From Pegoplata infirma (lineage: Eukaryota; Arthropoda; Insecta; Diptera; Anthomyiidae): a DNA stretch of 64,000 nucleotides. This document shows, one piece after another, positions 23,254 through 35,489 of the stretch; position 1 is the stretch's first letter, and every line of letters begins with the position of its first letter. The position numbers and the translations under genes were made by a program. The stretch is from the NCBI GenBank assembly GCA_963921195.1, contig OY992537.1, forward strand, positions 47,373,943-47,437,942, read 5' to 3'. Below the pieces are notes generated by a model. That model was not told the DNA's origin. It ran no database searches and saw only the letters and a list, made by a program, of their open reading frames with translations.

Positions 23254-24446
23254 TAAAAAATTGATGAAAAAAAAAAATTTGATGAAAAAACAAAAAAATT
23301 GATGAAAAAACACGTAAAAAAGTTAAATTCAGCCTTGCCGAATGTAGTGATACCCTCCATAATTTCTAAAAGATTATTGCAAAAACTTTATTTAAAAGAA
23401 AATCTCTTTTGAAAAAAATTAAAAAAAAATTTTGTGAAAAAAAATTTCCGAGAAAATAAAATTTTGTAAAAAAAAATCCGCGATTTTTTCCTTTTTTTTG
23501 TCTCAAAATATGTTGGTACTTGTTTAAATACCAATTGGTGTTTAATTATGTTCACATAAGTCAACCAGCAGCCGAATTAAAGCATTTTGAATTTTAGGTT
23601 ATGTTGAATGTACTAAAATTTTTGAGTTATCCTTACATTTTCGTTCATAACTTTTGAACCGCTGAAGCGATATCTCTCAAATGCAATACCAAACTTCTCA
23701 GGAGAACTTCCAATAAATATGTTAAGTTTCAGTCATCTCCGTGTAATATTTTGGCCGTGATCACCATTTCCACAGGCAGACGGACAGAAGGACAGACGGA
23801 CATCGCTAGAATGTCTTAAAATCGATCGGGGATCATGAATATATATACTTTATGGGGTCCCAGACCGATATTTCGATGAGTTACAAACGGAATGACAAAC
23901 TTATATATCACTAGAGTGGAGGGTATAAAAAATTGATGAAAAAAAAATTTTTATGAAAAAAAAAAAAAAAAATTTTTTTGATGAAAAAAAAAAAAATTGA
24001 TAAAAAAAATGATAAAAAAAAGTTTGATGAAAAAAAAAATTATGAAAAAAAAATTTGATGGAAAAAATATTGATGAAATAAAAAAATTTTATGGAAAAAA
24101 AAATTATGGAAAAAAATTGATGAAAAAAAAAATTTTATGGAAAAAAAAATTGATGAAAAAAAAAAAATGATAAAAAAAAAAAAAATTATGAAAAAAAAAA
24201 AAAATTTTTGCTAAAATATAATTATTTTACTTTTTATTCACCAGCTGGTGAAAAACGGGTTTATTCACCACGAGGTGAATTATTATCCAAGTTACAAACC
24301 CAAGTTATAAAAATTTTTGGTTTTAAGAAAATGAAAATAGTAATTCATGTTTTTTTTTTTCATTAATTGTTAGCTTATATAGTCAAACTGAGGTGGTCCT
24401 GCAACTTTTTTAAAATTAGACACTAGACTAAAAACATTATCATGTT
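23254..24446 (+). mobile_element. E element, 3' part, split by M1c
   Basis: GATGAAAAAAA units at 23258-23308 continue at 23927-24210 after an M1c. The double palindrome at 24236-24278 and the terminal AAAACATTATCATGTT follow. The E 5' zone is absent; an M2 lies immediately before it. Confidence 0.75.
23309..23926 (-). mobile_element. M1c mini-me/Helentron-like element
   Basis: In reverse: AAAAAGTTAAATTCAGCCTT hairpin end, AATTCGGCTGCTGG-type zone, a GACAGACGGAC tract at 23774-23802, and terminal CACTAGAGTGGAGGGTAT. It sits inside the GATGAAAAAAA tract of E. Confidence 0.75.
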
Positions 24447-24694
24447 AAAATTAAAATCTTTTGTTAAGATTTTTTATATAAAACTCCAAATATAAAATTA
24501 TATTTTGATAAAATTTCATACATGCTTTCCTTCTGAATATATTTAACACTTTTTTAATAAAAAACCATGAGTTTTGGACAAAGACACATGATTTTACTGC
24601 ATCATTATTGCGCATTAATCAGCGCTGCAAAGAGCGCTTCAATCATAACACCTCACATTTTAAATGAAACAAATTTAAGTACACCATTTCCACT
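24447..24694. other. Unassigned AT-rich stretch
   Basis: No gene or element end recognised. Confidence 0.4.
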
Positions 24695-25320
24695 TTAGTT
24701 TCAGAAAATTCAAATTATATTTCAAAAAATGTCCATTCATATCTTACACTCAAAATAATTCTACAGTAAAAGGTTTAGTAAGTGATATTGTACCAAAATC
24801 TACTAATTCGTTACTAATTTTAGTATCTTCAAAGTACTAACATTAGTAATTTTTACTGGATTTGACTAATATTAGTTAAAAATTTTAGTATTTGTTACCA
24901 ATTTCTGCACTAGGTCCTTTTGGACTAAAATTAGTTAAATTTTTAGTATTGAATACCCACGTTTTTTTTTTGGGTGTAGAATCTCCAATTATATTTAAAA
25001 ATGTCCAATTATATTTAAAAAATTTCTAATGTAATTAAAAATGTAATTTAAATTTTTTTGGTTATAAATGGTAATATCTGAAATATAAATGGAAGCTTCT
25101 GAAATATAATTCGAAATTTTTGAAATATAATTGGAAATTTTTTAAATGTTATTGGATCTTTTAGGCGATATTTCTTCCAAATGCTTGCAGGGAGTCAACT
25201 GATTTTTCGAATTAGTCAATTGTATTTAAGATTTTCCAATTGTATTCAGAAATAGTCAATTGTATTTCAAATTTTGTAATTTGTATTTCAGAAATAGTCA
25301 AATGTGCTTCATCTTTATTT
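24695..25320. repeat. Decayed array of about 20-bp AATTATATTTxAAAAATGTCC units
   Basis: Units such as TCCAATTATATTTAAAAATG recur before 24745 and after 24978 and fade by about 25320. A CACTCAAAA element interrupts it. Confidence 0.6.
24745..24978. mobile_element. Short CACTCAAAA-group TIR element
   Basis: Ends TA-CACTCAAAATAATTCT and TTTTTTTTTGGGTG-TA. The interior iterates TTAGTA/ACTAAT words. 234 bp, inserted in a tandem array with TA on both sides. Confidence 0.75.
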
Positions 25321-25605
25321 TGCTTAAATCAGCTCTTAAAATATACATGAATTCACTGCATTTTGATAGCGATTTTTTCAGCGCTCAAAAGAAATATGAA
25401 TTCAGAGCATCTTAAGAGGGCTTTTTCGGTGTATCCAACTAGCTCTCTTAAGTGTGACATTGCCTTAGAGAATCATGCTTGAATTCAGCAGGTTTGGATG
25501 CGCTCCTTGACTTGAGTTTCCTTTCCTTTCCAAAAGCTGCTGCCAGTTCAGTAAAATTTCTGCTGGGTCGGGTCTAAAAGTGAGTGATTTGGCCTGGAAT
25601 GTCCC

Positions 25606-27318
25606 ATGTGTATTATTTCTTCTTGGCAATAAAATAGCAAAACAACAACCAAAGTACTTTTACACCCAAACACAGCAGTAGCTTCAACAACAGGAGCTGG
25701 AGCATTAGCAAATAACAGTCATGTCATCTTTGTTTGTAAAATTCTTCTAAATGGCTGTTAGAGAAGCTTGTGTCATTTTTGTTCATTCGTTGGTTTGTTC
25801 TCTATTGTCGCGGCTTGTTGGGCGCCATATGAGGCACATCATAAATTCTATAAAACAAAAAAAAAAAAACAAATTTTTGTTTCTCCTCATCACTCTTAGT
25901 CCTCATTCCGCAATGTGATTTCGATGGTGTCTATGATGGGTTTAGGGAAAAATCATTGTACCATTATACAAGTACAAACAATTTGTGTTTTGTTTTTCTA
26001 TTAACTATGCTCTTTTTCAAGTACTGTCATATGTACGAGCATAGTTACTGTGTGTTCCACACACAGATTAGTGTGTGTGTGTTTGTGCCTGAGTGGGAAT
26101 ATTTTGGGAAATTAACATGATGCTGTTGCTGATTCATGTTTTTGTCATTTGTTTCTGAATTTTTTGTTTTTCTCGTGTTAATAATTTCACAAAAGGTCTC
26201 CTAAGTAAAAATGTTGTTTTATATATTGTTTTTGTCTTAAAGAAAACGACAGATAAAGATAATCCCTAAGGCGGAAAAACTAATTGAAAATCTAAGATTG
26301 CCATAAGTGTAGGTGTTGATGTAATATGATGGATTTGAATACTTATTCGGTTACCAAGGTAAATTTAATATATAATCCACTAATTGTATGAACATGTGCT
26401 GGAATAAGGGTGGAGGGGAAATTCTTAAACCAAATTTAAAAAAGAAAATAAAAAGAAGAAACACGAGGAAAAACGAAAAGAAGGAAATTCTCTAAACAAA
26501 TTTTCCTAATTAAGTCTCGAAATCCGAAAATTTTTCATAGAAAACATTTGAAAATTTTTAAAAAGAATAATTTTAAGTACAAATCGACCTCGGGCTCGAA
26601 TATTTGTTATAAGTATTTTAGTTGAAAAAAATCAGAAGAAAAATTTAATTTCTAAAATTTATAGACATTTCTGGTATTCCTATACCGGTTTCAAACACTC
26701 CAGTTAGTGTTATCATCAGTAAGATTTTAAATGTGGGTTTGTCTTGTTTCTAACACTACAATTCTATTTCTAGCAATCTCAACCTCATCTCATACTTTCT
26801 TTCAACTTTTTTTTGTTTCTTACGTTCATCAAAAAATATTTTTCAATCTGAAAGTTCATATTAAGAAGAGCATTTTTCTTTGGAAAATTTTTTTTTTGGT
26901 ACAAAAAAAAACTTAAAATGTGCATTTTATTTTTTATAGAAAAATAAAACAGGATCTAAATTTAGTTTTACATAAAAATGTTTTTCTAATGCATAGAAAT
27001 AGAAACAAAACCTATCACAGCAAAATTTTCGTTTCCAAATAATCAGTTCCAGAACGCATCATATTATTCTGCAACCGATTCTACTTAACATGCCAGGATC
27101 AAGGATTTTTGTTTGAAATTTTTCCGAATGCAATTGTTTTTTACAGCAAATAGTTTTTTTTAAAATATTTTACATTGAAAATTTTGTTCCCCTTGTAATT
27201 CATTTCGTTCCCTGTTCCATTTCATTTCGTTCCATTTTATTTTTTTCCGAATAATATGCATTAAAGAAAGGACAAACTTTTAGAGTCTTTATCTCAACAG
27301 ACATAAAAAGTACCATTG
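25606..27318. other. Longest stretch without recognised repeats
   Basis: Mixed-composition sequence, less AT-extreme than its surroundings, with a short TG repeat near 26067-26080. No frame over 61 codons. Probably relatively unique host intron or intergenic DNA. Confidence 0.5.
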
Positions 27319-27802
27319 TACACTAGGGTGGCTCGTTTTTGGGATTTTCTCTCTGATCAAATTCTAATACGCGCCAAAAGTGTTGGTTCCCTAAGGGTAA
27401 CTCACATGCAAAATATCACTCCGATCGGAGTTTATCTTCTGTCTCCACTTTGAGCCTCAAAATTGTGGTTTTTGCAAAAAAAGACTTTAAAACAAATAAA
27501 AAATTTAAAGTTTTTTTATTAAAATAATTAAAAAAACATTTTTGTACAATTTTTGATTGTAAATACTTGTATATGAAATTTAAGTATTTTAAGGTTTCAT
27601 TAACCCGTTCAAAATTGATACCAAAAAAAATGTCATGATTTTGTGGGCGTTCTCAAACACCTTTTTTCAAAATTTGCAGATTTTATTAAAAAAAATTTTT
27701 AAATACTCAATTTTTTCTTTCTAAATTCATTAAAAACACCTAGGAGAAGAAAAATGTAAGATATGGCAGATATCCGTCCGGCCACTTTTCGGGAATCGCG
27801 GG
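27319..27802. mobile_element. G element, copy 2
   Basis: Collinear with 10143-10600. Starts CACTAGGGTGGCTCGTTTTT and ends CCACTTTTCGGGAATCGCGG. Confidence 0.65.
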
Positions 27803-27949
27803 TAGAAGTAAGTTGGTTTTATCAATAATTTTTATTAATAAAATCTTATAAATTTAATTTTCGGGCAAATTAACTGTTTTTTAGTGTCGTGGCATTCTAT
27901 TAGATCACTTAAAGTCGGTCATGAAATCTTACCGATCTAGGACGTCTTT

Positions 27950-29110
27950 AACCCACATTGGCTGGGGGTCAAAAATGACCCCCGCAGAAAATTTGAAGTT
28001 TAGAGCTTAAATTGTGTGCTATAAACAAGTATAAAACGGATTTTGGGTCTTTTACCCCAACTATTATTTCGTATTAATATATATTTTTTTTATATTGTTA
28101 ACCCTTCTTGGTAGGGAGTCAAAAATTACCTATTCAATATTCAAACTTCACTTATCAATTATTAATCCCCGTTTACCCTAAAAAAAATCAATTTCTTTTT
28201 TCCCAAAATGTTTTTTTTTTTAGATTTGCGGGAATTTTCAAATTTATTATATTAAACCATTTTCAAGAAATCCAAAAAGTCACAAAGTAAAATTATTAAC
28301 CCTTTCAACATCCTTAGTATCAGAAATTCTTAAAAGTCTTTATCACCCTAAAACTTAAGTTTTTATGGCATTTTTTAAGAGCATTATTTCATTAAATATT
28401 AATAGTACACTTTTTGCCCTTTTTACCCCGCTAAAAACGTAATTTTCAAAAGTACCTTTTCCATAATGGTTTTTTTTCACCGAATGTAGTATCCTTCGTT
28501 GAAAAAAAATTTTAAGTTTCTACGACCAAAAGTACAACAAAAAGTACAGTTTTTTACCCTTTTTATCCCCTTAGAATCAACATCGGCAAAAAAACACAGC
28601 CTTAGAGGATTTTTTTTCGGGGATTGAACCTACATTCCGAATTTCAGGGGCAAAAGGGCATTTTTCCACCTTTATACAACCCTTTAGAAACGGATTTTTA
28701 AAAATTATTTTTCCCGATTTTTTTTTAGAATATATAAAATATACCAAATGCAAAATTTCCAAAGATTACTTTTTCCATATTTTTTTTTCGGGGGCTCCTA
28801 CACTTCAAATTTAAAGTGGGTAGGATAATTTTTCCTGGAAATATAAAAAGTACCAAAAGTACAAATTTGAACCCTATGAGGACAATTAGAATCGGAATTT
28901 CCTAAAAGTACTTAGAATGTTTTTTTTACCGAAGGATTCTACATTTCAAATTTCTAGGATATTTTTTTCGGAATATATAAAAAGTACCAAAAGTAAGCAC
29001 ATTTTTTTATATCCCCTTAGAATCATCTATTTTCCAAGGGTTAACTTACATTCCAAGTTTCTTTGACTATTTACAATTCCAGGAAATAAAAAGTTAACTT
29101 TTTTGCCCCT
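27950..29110. repeat. Decayed long-unit tandem repeat
   Basis: Recurring order of words: AACCC...TTGG-GGG-GTCAAAAATGACC, CCCTTTTTACCCC-TTAGAATC, AAAAGTACCAAAAGTAC, TTTTTTTTCGGGGATT, CTACATTTCAAATTTC. Units appear to be about 100-190 bp and strongly diverged. The first holds a perfect GGGGGTCA-AAAA-TGACCCCC hairpin at 27964-27983. Confidence 0.5.
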
Positions 29111-29516
29111 TTTACCTTCTTTGTAATTCAATTGTAATTCGAAAAAGACTAATTGTAATTCGAAAAAGATCAATTGAAATTCGAAGATTTTAATTGTAAT
29201 TCGGAAAACATCAACTTAATTTCAATTAATCTTTTTTCGAATTACAATTCGAATCTTCGAATTTCAATTGATTTTTTTCGAAAAACAGTTGATCATTTTC
29301 GAGTTCCAATTGATATTTTTCGAATTTCAATTGATATTTTTCGAATAACAATTGATATTTTTCGAATTAAAAATGATCTATTTCAAATTACAATTGATCT
29401 TTTTTGAATTACAATTGGAATCTTCGAATTAAAATTGATCTTTTTTGAATTACAATTGATATTTTTCAAACAACATTTGATATACAATTTATTTATTTTG
29501 AATTACAATTATTTTT

Positions 29517-30133
29517 ATACCCTCCACTTAGTGATACAGGGTATATATAAGTTTGTCATTCCGTTTGTAACTCATCGAAATATCGGTCTGGGACCCCATA
29601 AAGTATATATATTCATGATGCCCGATCGATTTTAAGACATTCTAGCGATGTCCGTCTGTCCGTCTGTCTGTCTGTGGAAAATGCTGTCGCGGACAAAATA
29701 TTGCACAGAGATGACTGAAACTTAACATATTTATTGGAGGCTCTCCCGAGAAGTTTGGTATTGCATTTGAGCGATATCGGTTCAGCGGTTCAAAAGTTAT
29801 GAACGAAAATGTAAGCACACCTCAAAAATTTCAGTACATTCAACATAACCTAAAAATACAAAATGCTTTAATTCGGCTTCTGGTTGACATATGTGAACAT
29901 AATTGAACACCAAATGATATTTAAAGAAGTACGAACATATTTTTTGTCAAAAAAAGAAAAAAATTGCGGATTTTTTTTTACCAACATTTTTTTTTCGCGG
30001 AAATTTTTTTTTCAAAATTTTTTTTTTTTCAAAAGTAATTTCCTTTAAAATAAAGTTTTTTGCAATTATCTTTTTGAAATTGTGGAGGTTATCACTACAT
30101 TCGGCAAGGCCGAATTTAACTTTTTTACTTGTT
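29517..30133 (+). mobile_element. M1c mini-me/Helentron-like element
   Basis: Starts ATACCCTCCACTTAGTGATA, (GTCY)n at 29647-29677, middle with GCTGTCGCGGACAAAATATT, hairpin ATTCGGCAAGGCCGAAT, end TTTTTTACTTGTT. Array units flank it directly, in a T run. Confidence 0.8.
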
Positions 30134-30195
30134 TTTAATTTCAATTGGAATCTTTGAAATTCAACTGATCTTTTTCGAATTAAAATTGATCTATT

Positions 30196-31117
30196 ATTGA
30201 TCGATTTTAAGTCGATCTAGCGATGTCCGTCCGTCCGTCTGTCTGTCCGTTGAAATTACGCTAACTTTTGAAAGACTCTATGGATGCTCCTGAAGTTTGA
30301 TATATATGTTGGCCACTTACCGGGTCAGGTTGGTATTGCAATCCAGCGAAATCGGTCAAGTGGTTCAAAAGTTATGAGCAAAAGAGTAAATTTCGGCAAG
30401 GGTATTTTGCGAATTTACGAGATTAAAACCACTCTAACTTTCGAAAGACAATTCTGAGGGTGCTGAAACTTAGCATAAATATTTGTCGTTCCTAAAGTAG
30501 GTTTGGATTTTAATTTCAGCAAAATCGGTTCAGTTTTTCAAAAGTTATAAGCAAAGGTCTGAATTCCAGATTGGTTTCACCTAAAACTGTTGAAAACTCG
30601 TTAAACAAGTTTTAGAAGCATGGTAAAATACTAGTTTTTTAAAACTTGTTGCTGTTTGTTCTCCTGTGTGGGGTGCAGTTTAGTTGTTAGACAAGTAAAT
30701 ATTTGTTATGGTTTTGTTATTGTTTTTGTAACTGTATGTAACGGTGTATAGTAAGTATTTTTGGAAAAAAATCAATTGAAGTGGGATTTACATATATGAT
30801 ACAATGTTAGTTTGTTTTTGGTTTTTAAAGAAGAGGGTGGTACAATAAAAAGAGGGAAATATGTGAAATAGTTTTTTTTGTATTACACATAGGTAAAAAA
30901 CAACAAAAATATTTTACAAAATAATTTTGTTACTCAAAGAAATTGTACACTAAAAAAAATATTTACACTAAAAAAAATGTTACACTCAAAAAACATGTTA
31001 CACTCAAAAACAAATGTATACATTAATTTTTTTTAATGAAATGTCACACTCAAAAAAGTGCTGACAGTCAAAAAAATTTTACACTCAAAAAATTTGATTG
31101 ATTAAAAAAAATTTTTC
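30196..31117 (+). mobile_element. M1b element, 5'-truncated, with foreign middle
   Basis: Starts within the M1b body (ATTGATCGATTTTAAGTCGA), with (GTCY)n at 30223-30250. After GTTAAACAAGTTTTAGAAGC comes about 270 bp that other M1b copies lack (30620-30890), then the ACACTCAAAAAA block resumes. The hairpin end is missing. Confidence 0.6.
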
Positions 31118-31270
31118 TATTTGTTTTAATTACAATTGATATTTTTCGAATTAATATTGGAGTTTTTGAATTAGAAATAGAATTACTTATGGAATATCTT
31201 CGAATTACAAGTAGAATTTTTGAATTACAATTGATATTTTTCGAATTCCATTTGTATATGTTGTAGTTTA

Positions 31271-32689
31271 AAAGGGTTTAAGACATGCCTCTTAACTACG
31301 TACACTGTAATGTCAACATGTAATTAATTCATAACCATATTTGAAAATTTAATATATTTTGTAATTTTTCTTTGAAAAATTTAGTTAAAAGTTTTTTTTT
31401 AAATTATTCATATTTATTTTTTTATCAAATTTATGCATTTTGTTTTTGATATTTTTTTTTCTTATAAGTCTGTTGTAATCTCTCTCAACGTCTTATGCAA
31501 AAAATAAAGAGAAAAAATCTTTCTTTCATTTTTGTAAAATGAAAAAGTTTTTAATTTAAAAAATTGTCAAACAACATACTTGAACATTATTTGTTTGAAA
31601 AGTATTTTTTAACAACACCAACAAAAACTGAAAAAAAAAACACAACATATGATAAAATATAAAAATTTATGTAAAAACATTATCGCCAATTTAGAGTAAC
31701 TGTTACAGAAAATTAAAAAATAATACAATGGGAAATATGCCCTTGCTTTTGCAACGGTAATATTTTGAGCAAAAAAGTCAACTGACTTTTTCTTTAAAAT
31801 AACAAAATAACCTGCTAAAAATCTGCACCAAAATATTTTGAAACTCAGCAAACAGAATCAGTAAAATTGCAGGAAAATGTCTGTTATTTTCTAAAACTGA
31901 ATGACAGAAAATTTACTAAAAATATCTATTTCAGCAGAAAAATCTGCTAAAAGTTTGCTAATTCAAATTGATAGTCATTTTATAGATTTTTTGACAGAGC
32001 TTTTCCAAATTTTTGTAGCACGTACCGATTTTAACAAAATGCTTAATTCGTAAATTCTGAGACAGTTATGTCAAAAGAAACTTGGTTAAAATTATTTAAC
32101 AGTTTCCTGTACAGACCCTCAAATTATTTTATGTGTTTGCTAAAATTCTGTAACAAATCGAATTTTTGCATCATATCAACTATAATAAATTTTTCTTTAA
32201 AAAAACAAAAATTTAAAATGACAACACTTACAATATTTAGGCACTTACGGCCTCATATATATTTTTTTGTTAACAATATACAAAAGAAAGGATAAAGATT
32301 AAAAAAAAACCCTCTCTAAGACATATGCATTTGTGCCTCAATGTTATTTATAAAACCGTTTTACAAAAATGAAGTTAAAAGTTTTCTTGCTCCGTTAACT
32401 TTTCAACTTTATAGAAAATTGTTTTCCGTCGGATCACATTTAAAAAATGTATGCGCTCATTACAAATTAATGTGCCGCTTGGAACATCGAATTTAAATCT
32501 AGGGAAGATGTACCAGTATATGAAATGAATTGAATATATCTACGTAGAAAATGTATACAAGTTCCAATGAAGTAAAGTAGCTCACAAAGAAATAGAAGTA
32601 TTAAATAATTTCCGAAACGAAAAAGCTTCCCATAAAAACTCTCACCAAAAATGAATTAACTCCTAGTTTAAAAATATCGAAATCTTTTA
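31271..32689. other. Unassigned AT-rich stretch
   Basis: 31840-31965 iterates CAGAAAATTTACTAAAA-like words, as seen in the CACTCAAAA group, but no paired ends were found. No gene seen. Confidence 0.4.
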
Positions 32690-32795
32690 ATATGTACATT
32701 ATGGTGGGGCGATTAGTATAGAAGGAAAAAAATCTTAATGGGCGCTTCGCGTTTCTGATTCGTGGGATTGTACTGAGCAAAAAAATCCTCTAGAC

Positions 32796-33227
32796 TAGAG
32801 ATGGGCGCGTGAGTGGATTTTGACTCACACTCACTCACGCTCACGCAAAAAATAATCGAATCACTCACTACTCACTCACGCAATTTTTTTTTTACTCACG
32901 CTCACTCACATTCACGTGAGTAATAAAAACTTACTCACGCTCACGCGTGACTCACGCAATAAAATTTTCTTACCAAAAAGAAAAAAAAAATACAAAAAAA
33001 TTTTTTTTACAAAAAATTAAAAAAAAAATTGGGCAAATAAAAATAATCTAATCACGCAAACTCACGCAAAAAATAAATAACTCACTCACTAATCACTCAC
33101 TCAGACTTTTTTTCAACTCAAACTCACTCACAATCACGTGATTGAAATGAAAATCACTCACACTCACGCGTGATTCACGCGTGATTCACGTGAATCACGC
33201 AAATCACGTGACCAGCTACCATCTCTA
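32796..33227. mobile_element. hAT-type MITE with perfect 8-bp target duplication
   Basis: Ends TAGAGATGG and CCATCTCTA are exact inverted copies and fit the hAT terminal pattern (YARNG). CTCTAGAC stands on both sides (32788-32795 and 33228-33235), the 8-bp duplication expected of hAT. The interior is packed with CTCACGC/GCGTGAG repeats and holds four CACGTG sites. 432 bp, non-coding. Confidence 0.9.
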
Positions 33228-33847
33228 CTCTAGACCATAAGTCTACGGTGAAAATCGAGCTTCCAATTTTCGACTTGCAGTTCTTTCTCAGACTTTATTT
33301 TTTGGAAAATTTGCAAATATTTCGTAAACTATTTGAAATTTTGACTTATTTTCAAAAGTAAAGTTGTAGCTATTGTCTCGGGCTACAAATTTTTGCACTT
33401 TTGCACTTTCACAAGGCCAAAACTTCCTGAAGGAGTATTCCAATGCTTTTGCGATGTACTAGAGAGTTCTTAACTACTGTCTTGGCTACAATTTTTGTCT
33501 CAGCATTGGATCAAAAATCGCAATGGTTTGGCTGTTATAGGCCAAAATATCAAAAAAAAAAAAAAAAGTGACTAAAAGTGGTGAGTTTTCTACATTTTCT
33601 ACTTTTTGACCATGAAAACGAAGTTTTTCTAAGTAATGTTTTCAGAGAAATTGTAAACCGAGACAACAGCTACAACTTTACTTTTGAAAATAAGACAAAA
33701 TTTCAAACAGTTTACCAAATATGAGCCCAAGAAAATTTGCAAATTTTCCAAAAAAATTAAGTCTAAGAAAAAACTGTCCAAAATTGGAAGCTCGATTTTC
33801 ACCGTAGACGTTTTTTTAGTGGACTTTTTTGCTCAGTACAATCCCTA

Positions 33848-34570
33848 CCCAGCAAAACTTTGGTAATGGGTAGTGATTATATAACACATTACCAGGTAAT
33901 GTATATACCATATTTGTAGCATTATTTTAGGATGTCTTACCAAACATTTGTTCCACAACGTATTATTTTAAAGTGAAAAATAATGCATTACTAATAATTT
34001 GCTACGTAATGCATGATTATTGGAAAAAATGTATTTCATATTTATTATTTCTAAACATTAAATCATGGATGACTTATATTTGGTTACATTATGTATTATT
34101 TGAAAGTTTGAAATAATGCATTGTTTATAATTGGATGCATAATGCATTACAATAACATAAAAAATAATTATTTTATAAAAAAATGTATAAGTTTAAACTA
34201 GAGATGGTCTCACGACAGGAAATTTCTAACGACACACACTCTCGAGCATATTTTATCTACTTACAATCACGTGAGTAAATTAAATACAAAATTACTTTTT
34301 CACTACTCGTAACACCTTATATATTATCTTCTGGTATGCTATATTATTTCATTTCTCGTAACCTATAAAATATCATATATTTTACACCTTACTCGTATTC
34401 TTCGTTATAAATTTATGACTTATTTTATACCTTACTGGTATTCTTTGTGATAATGTGGATGCATTACTTTGAGTCTCATCGCCCGCTAAAATCATCAATG
34501 CTGCAATGTATAAAATAAGAGATCCTATACCTTATTTTATACCTTATTTGGTAATCTAAGTTTTGCTGGG
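33848..34570. mobile_element. H element, copy 1
   Basis: Ends CCCAGCAAAACTTTGGTAAT and AAGTTTTGCTGGG, with TA on both sides. The interior iterates TAATGCATTA and TACCTTATTT words and includes a hAT-MITE fragment from TAGAGATGG at 34199. The second copy is at 47584-48320. Confidence 0.8.
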
Positions 34571-34860
34571 TAATGTACATTATGAAGGCAGCGAAATGTG
34601 ATAGTGATTTTTTTTTAATTGAATATCGTCGTAGCGGAATATTGTGCCACATGTTCTTAAACTGATGTAGAACAAATTTGAGGCAAATCGGATAAATTTA
34701 ACCCGTGCCTCTTTGAGGTCAAAGTTTACAAGGTAAAGAAAATGTCCATACAAGCAAAATTTTTTTTTTCTTACGTTATTGAATGTTATTAAGATTAATT
34801 AGCTTATTAGACGCCATAGGTTCGATATGAACTTTTATACAATTTAGTTAATACATATGA

Positions 34861-35250
34861 GGCATTCCACACCAAATGTGAAATTTAAAATACAAATGCG
34901 ATTTTCTCGAAAAAAACGACGAACGCGTCTGAATTTTTGTGTGTGGATGGACGAACATCTAAACTTAAAAAAAAATAATAAAAAAAGGTGGCCGGATTTT
35001 TGCTAAATTGACGTTTTTAAAAAATGGAAAATTTCAGAACGGGTTCTGAAAATTTTCCAAAAAAAAAAAAAAAAATTTAATCGATAGCCCATACAAAACT
35101 TTATAAAAATGTAAATTTTTAAGATTGTGGTGCATTCCGTTTTAATGTGATAAATATTTAATCAAGGCAACTCGCCACAAATTTGACCATTTTTCCAATA
35201 TTTGACCACGCCTCCTAAGCCCAGTTTTTTAAAAATTTAAAAACTAAAAA
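34861..35250. mobile_element. Fragment of an element related to F
   Basis: Begins GAGGCATTCCACACCAAATG, close to the F-type end GGGGCATTCCATGTCAAATC, followed by AACCCGTTC-like and TTGGAAAATTTTC-like words. The right limit is uncertain. Confidence 0.4.
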
Positions 35251-35489
35251 CGCAATTTTCTAAGTACCATATAGGGCAGCGATACGCAGACACATACTAT
35301 AACATTTATGCTTGTGTGGGTAGTAGCAAGCGAAAAGTCAACAAATTTGCTTAAGCAACAGAATATAGGGCTATCCATACAACCTATTAAGAAGTTTACG
35401 GTACACGTGTTTTTTTCGCTGCACATATGGTGTGCATATGTAGGCCATATAAGATCGTTTTTGGAAAAACGGATCAAAATTGCAACGCC

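Larger units (their letters stand above)
21364..25605. mobile_element. Possible large element bounded by 35-bp inverted repeats
   Basis: GGGTCATTCCAGGCCAAATC at 21364 has its inverse at 25586-25605, and the match extends to about 35 bases with roughly three mismatches. ATGT occurs just outside both ends. The ends resemble F termini (GGGGCATTCCATGTCAAATC). The interior holds E, M2, M1c and a TIR element, but no transposase frame is seen. It could instead be two unrelated solo ends. Confidence 0.4.
29122..31270. repeat. 21-bp AATTACAATTGATCTTTTTCG array, split by M1 elements
   Basis: Clear units at 29122-29516, 30134-30195 and 31118-31260, with an M1c and a 5'-truncated M1b between blocks. Consensus about 21 bp with variants of the CAATTGAT core. 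Confidence 0.8.
32690..34610. mobile_element. K foldback element with two nested elements
   Basis: The left arm (32764-32795 plus 33228-33386) and the right arm (33658-33846) are inverted copies. GGATTGTACTGAGCAAAAAA near 32765 answers TTTTTTGCTCAGTACAATCC near 33826, and CGGTGAAAATCGAGCTTCCA near 33247 answers its inverse near 33787. A hAT-type MITE interrupts the left arm and H follows the right arm. Confidence 0.7.
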
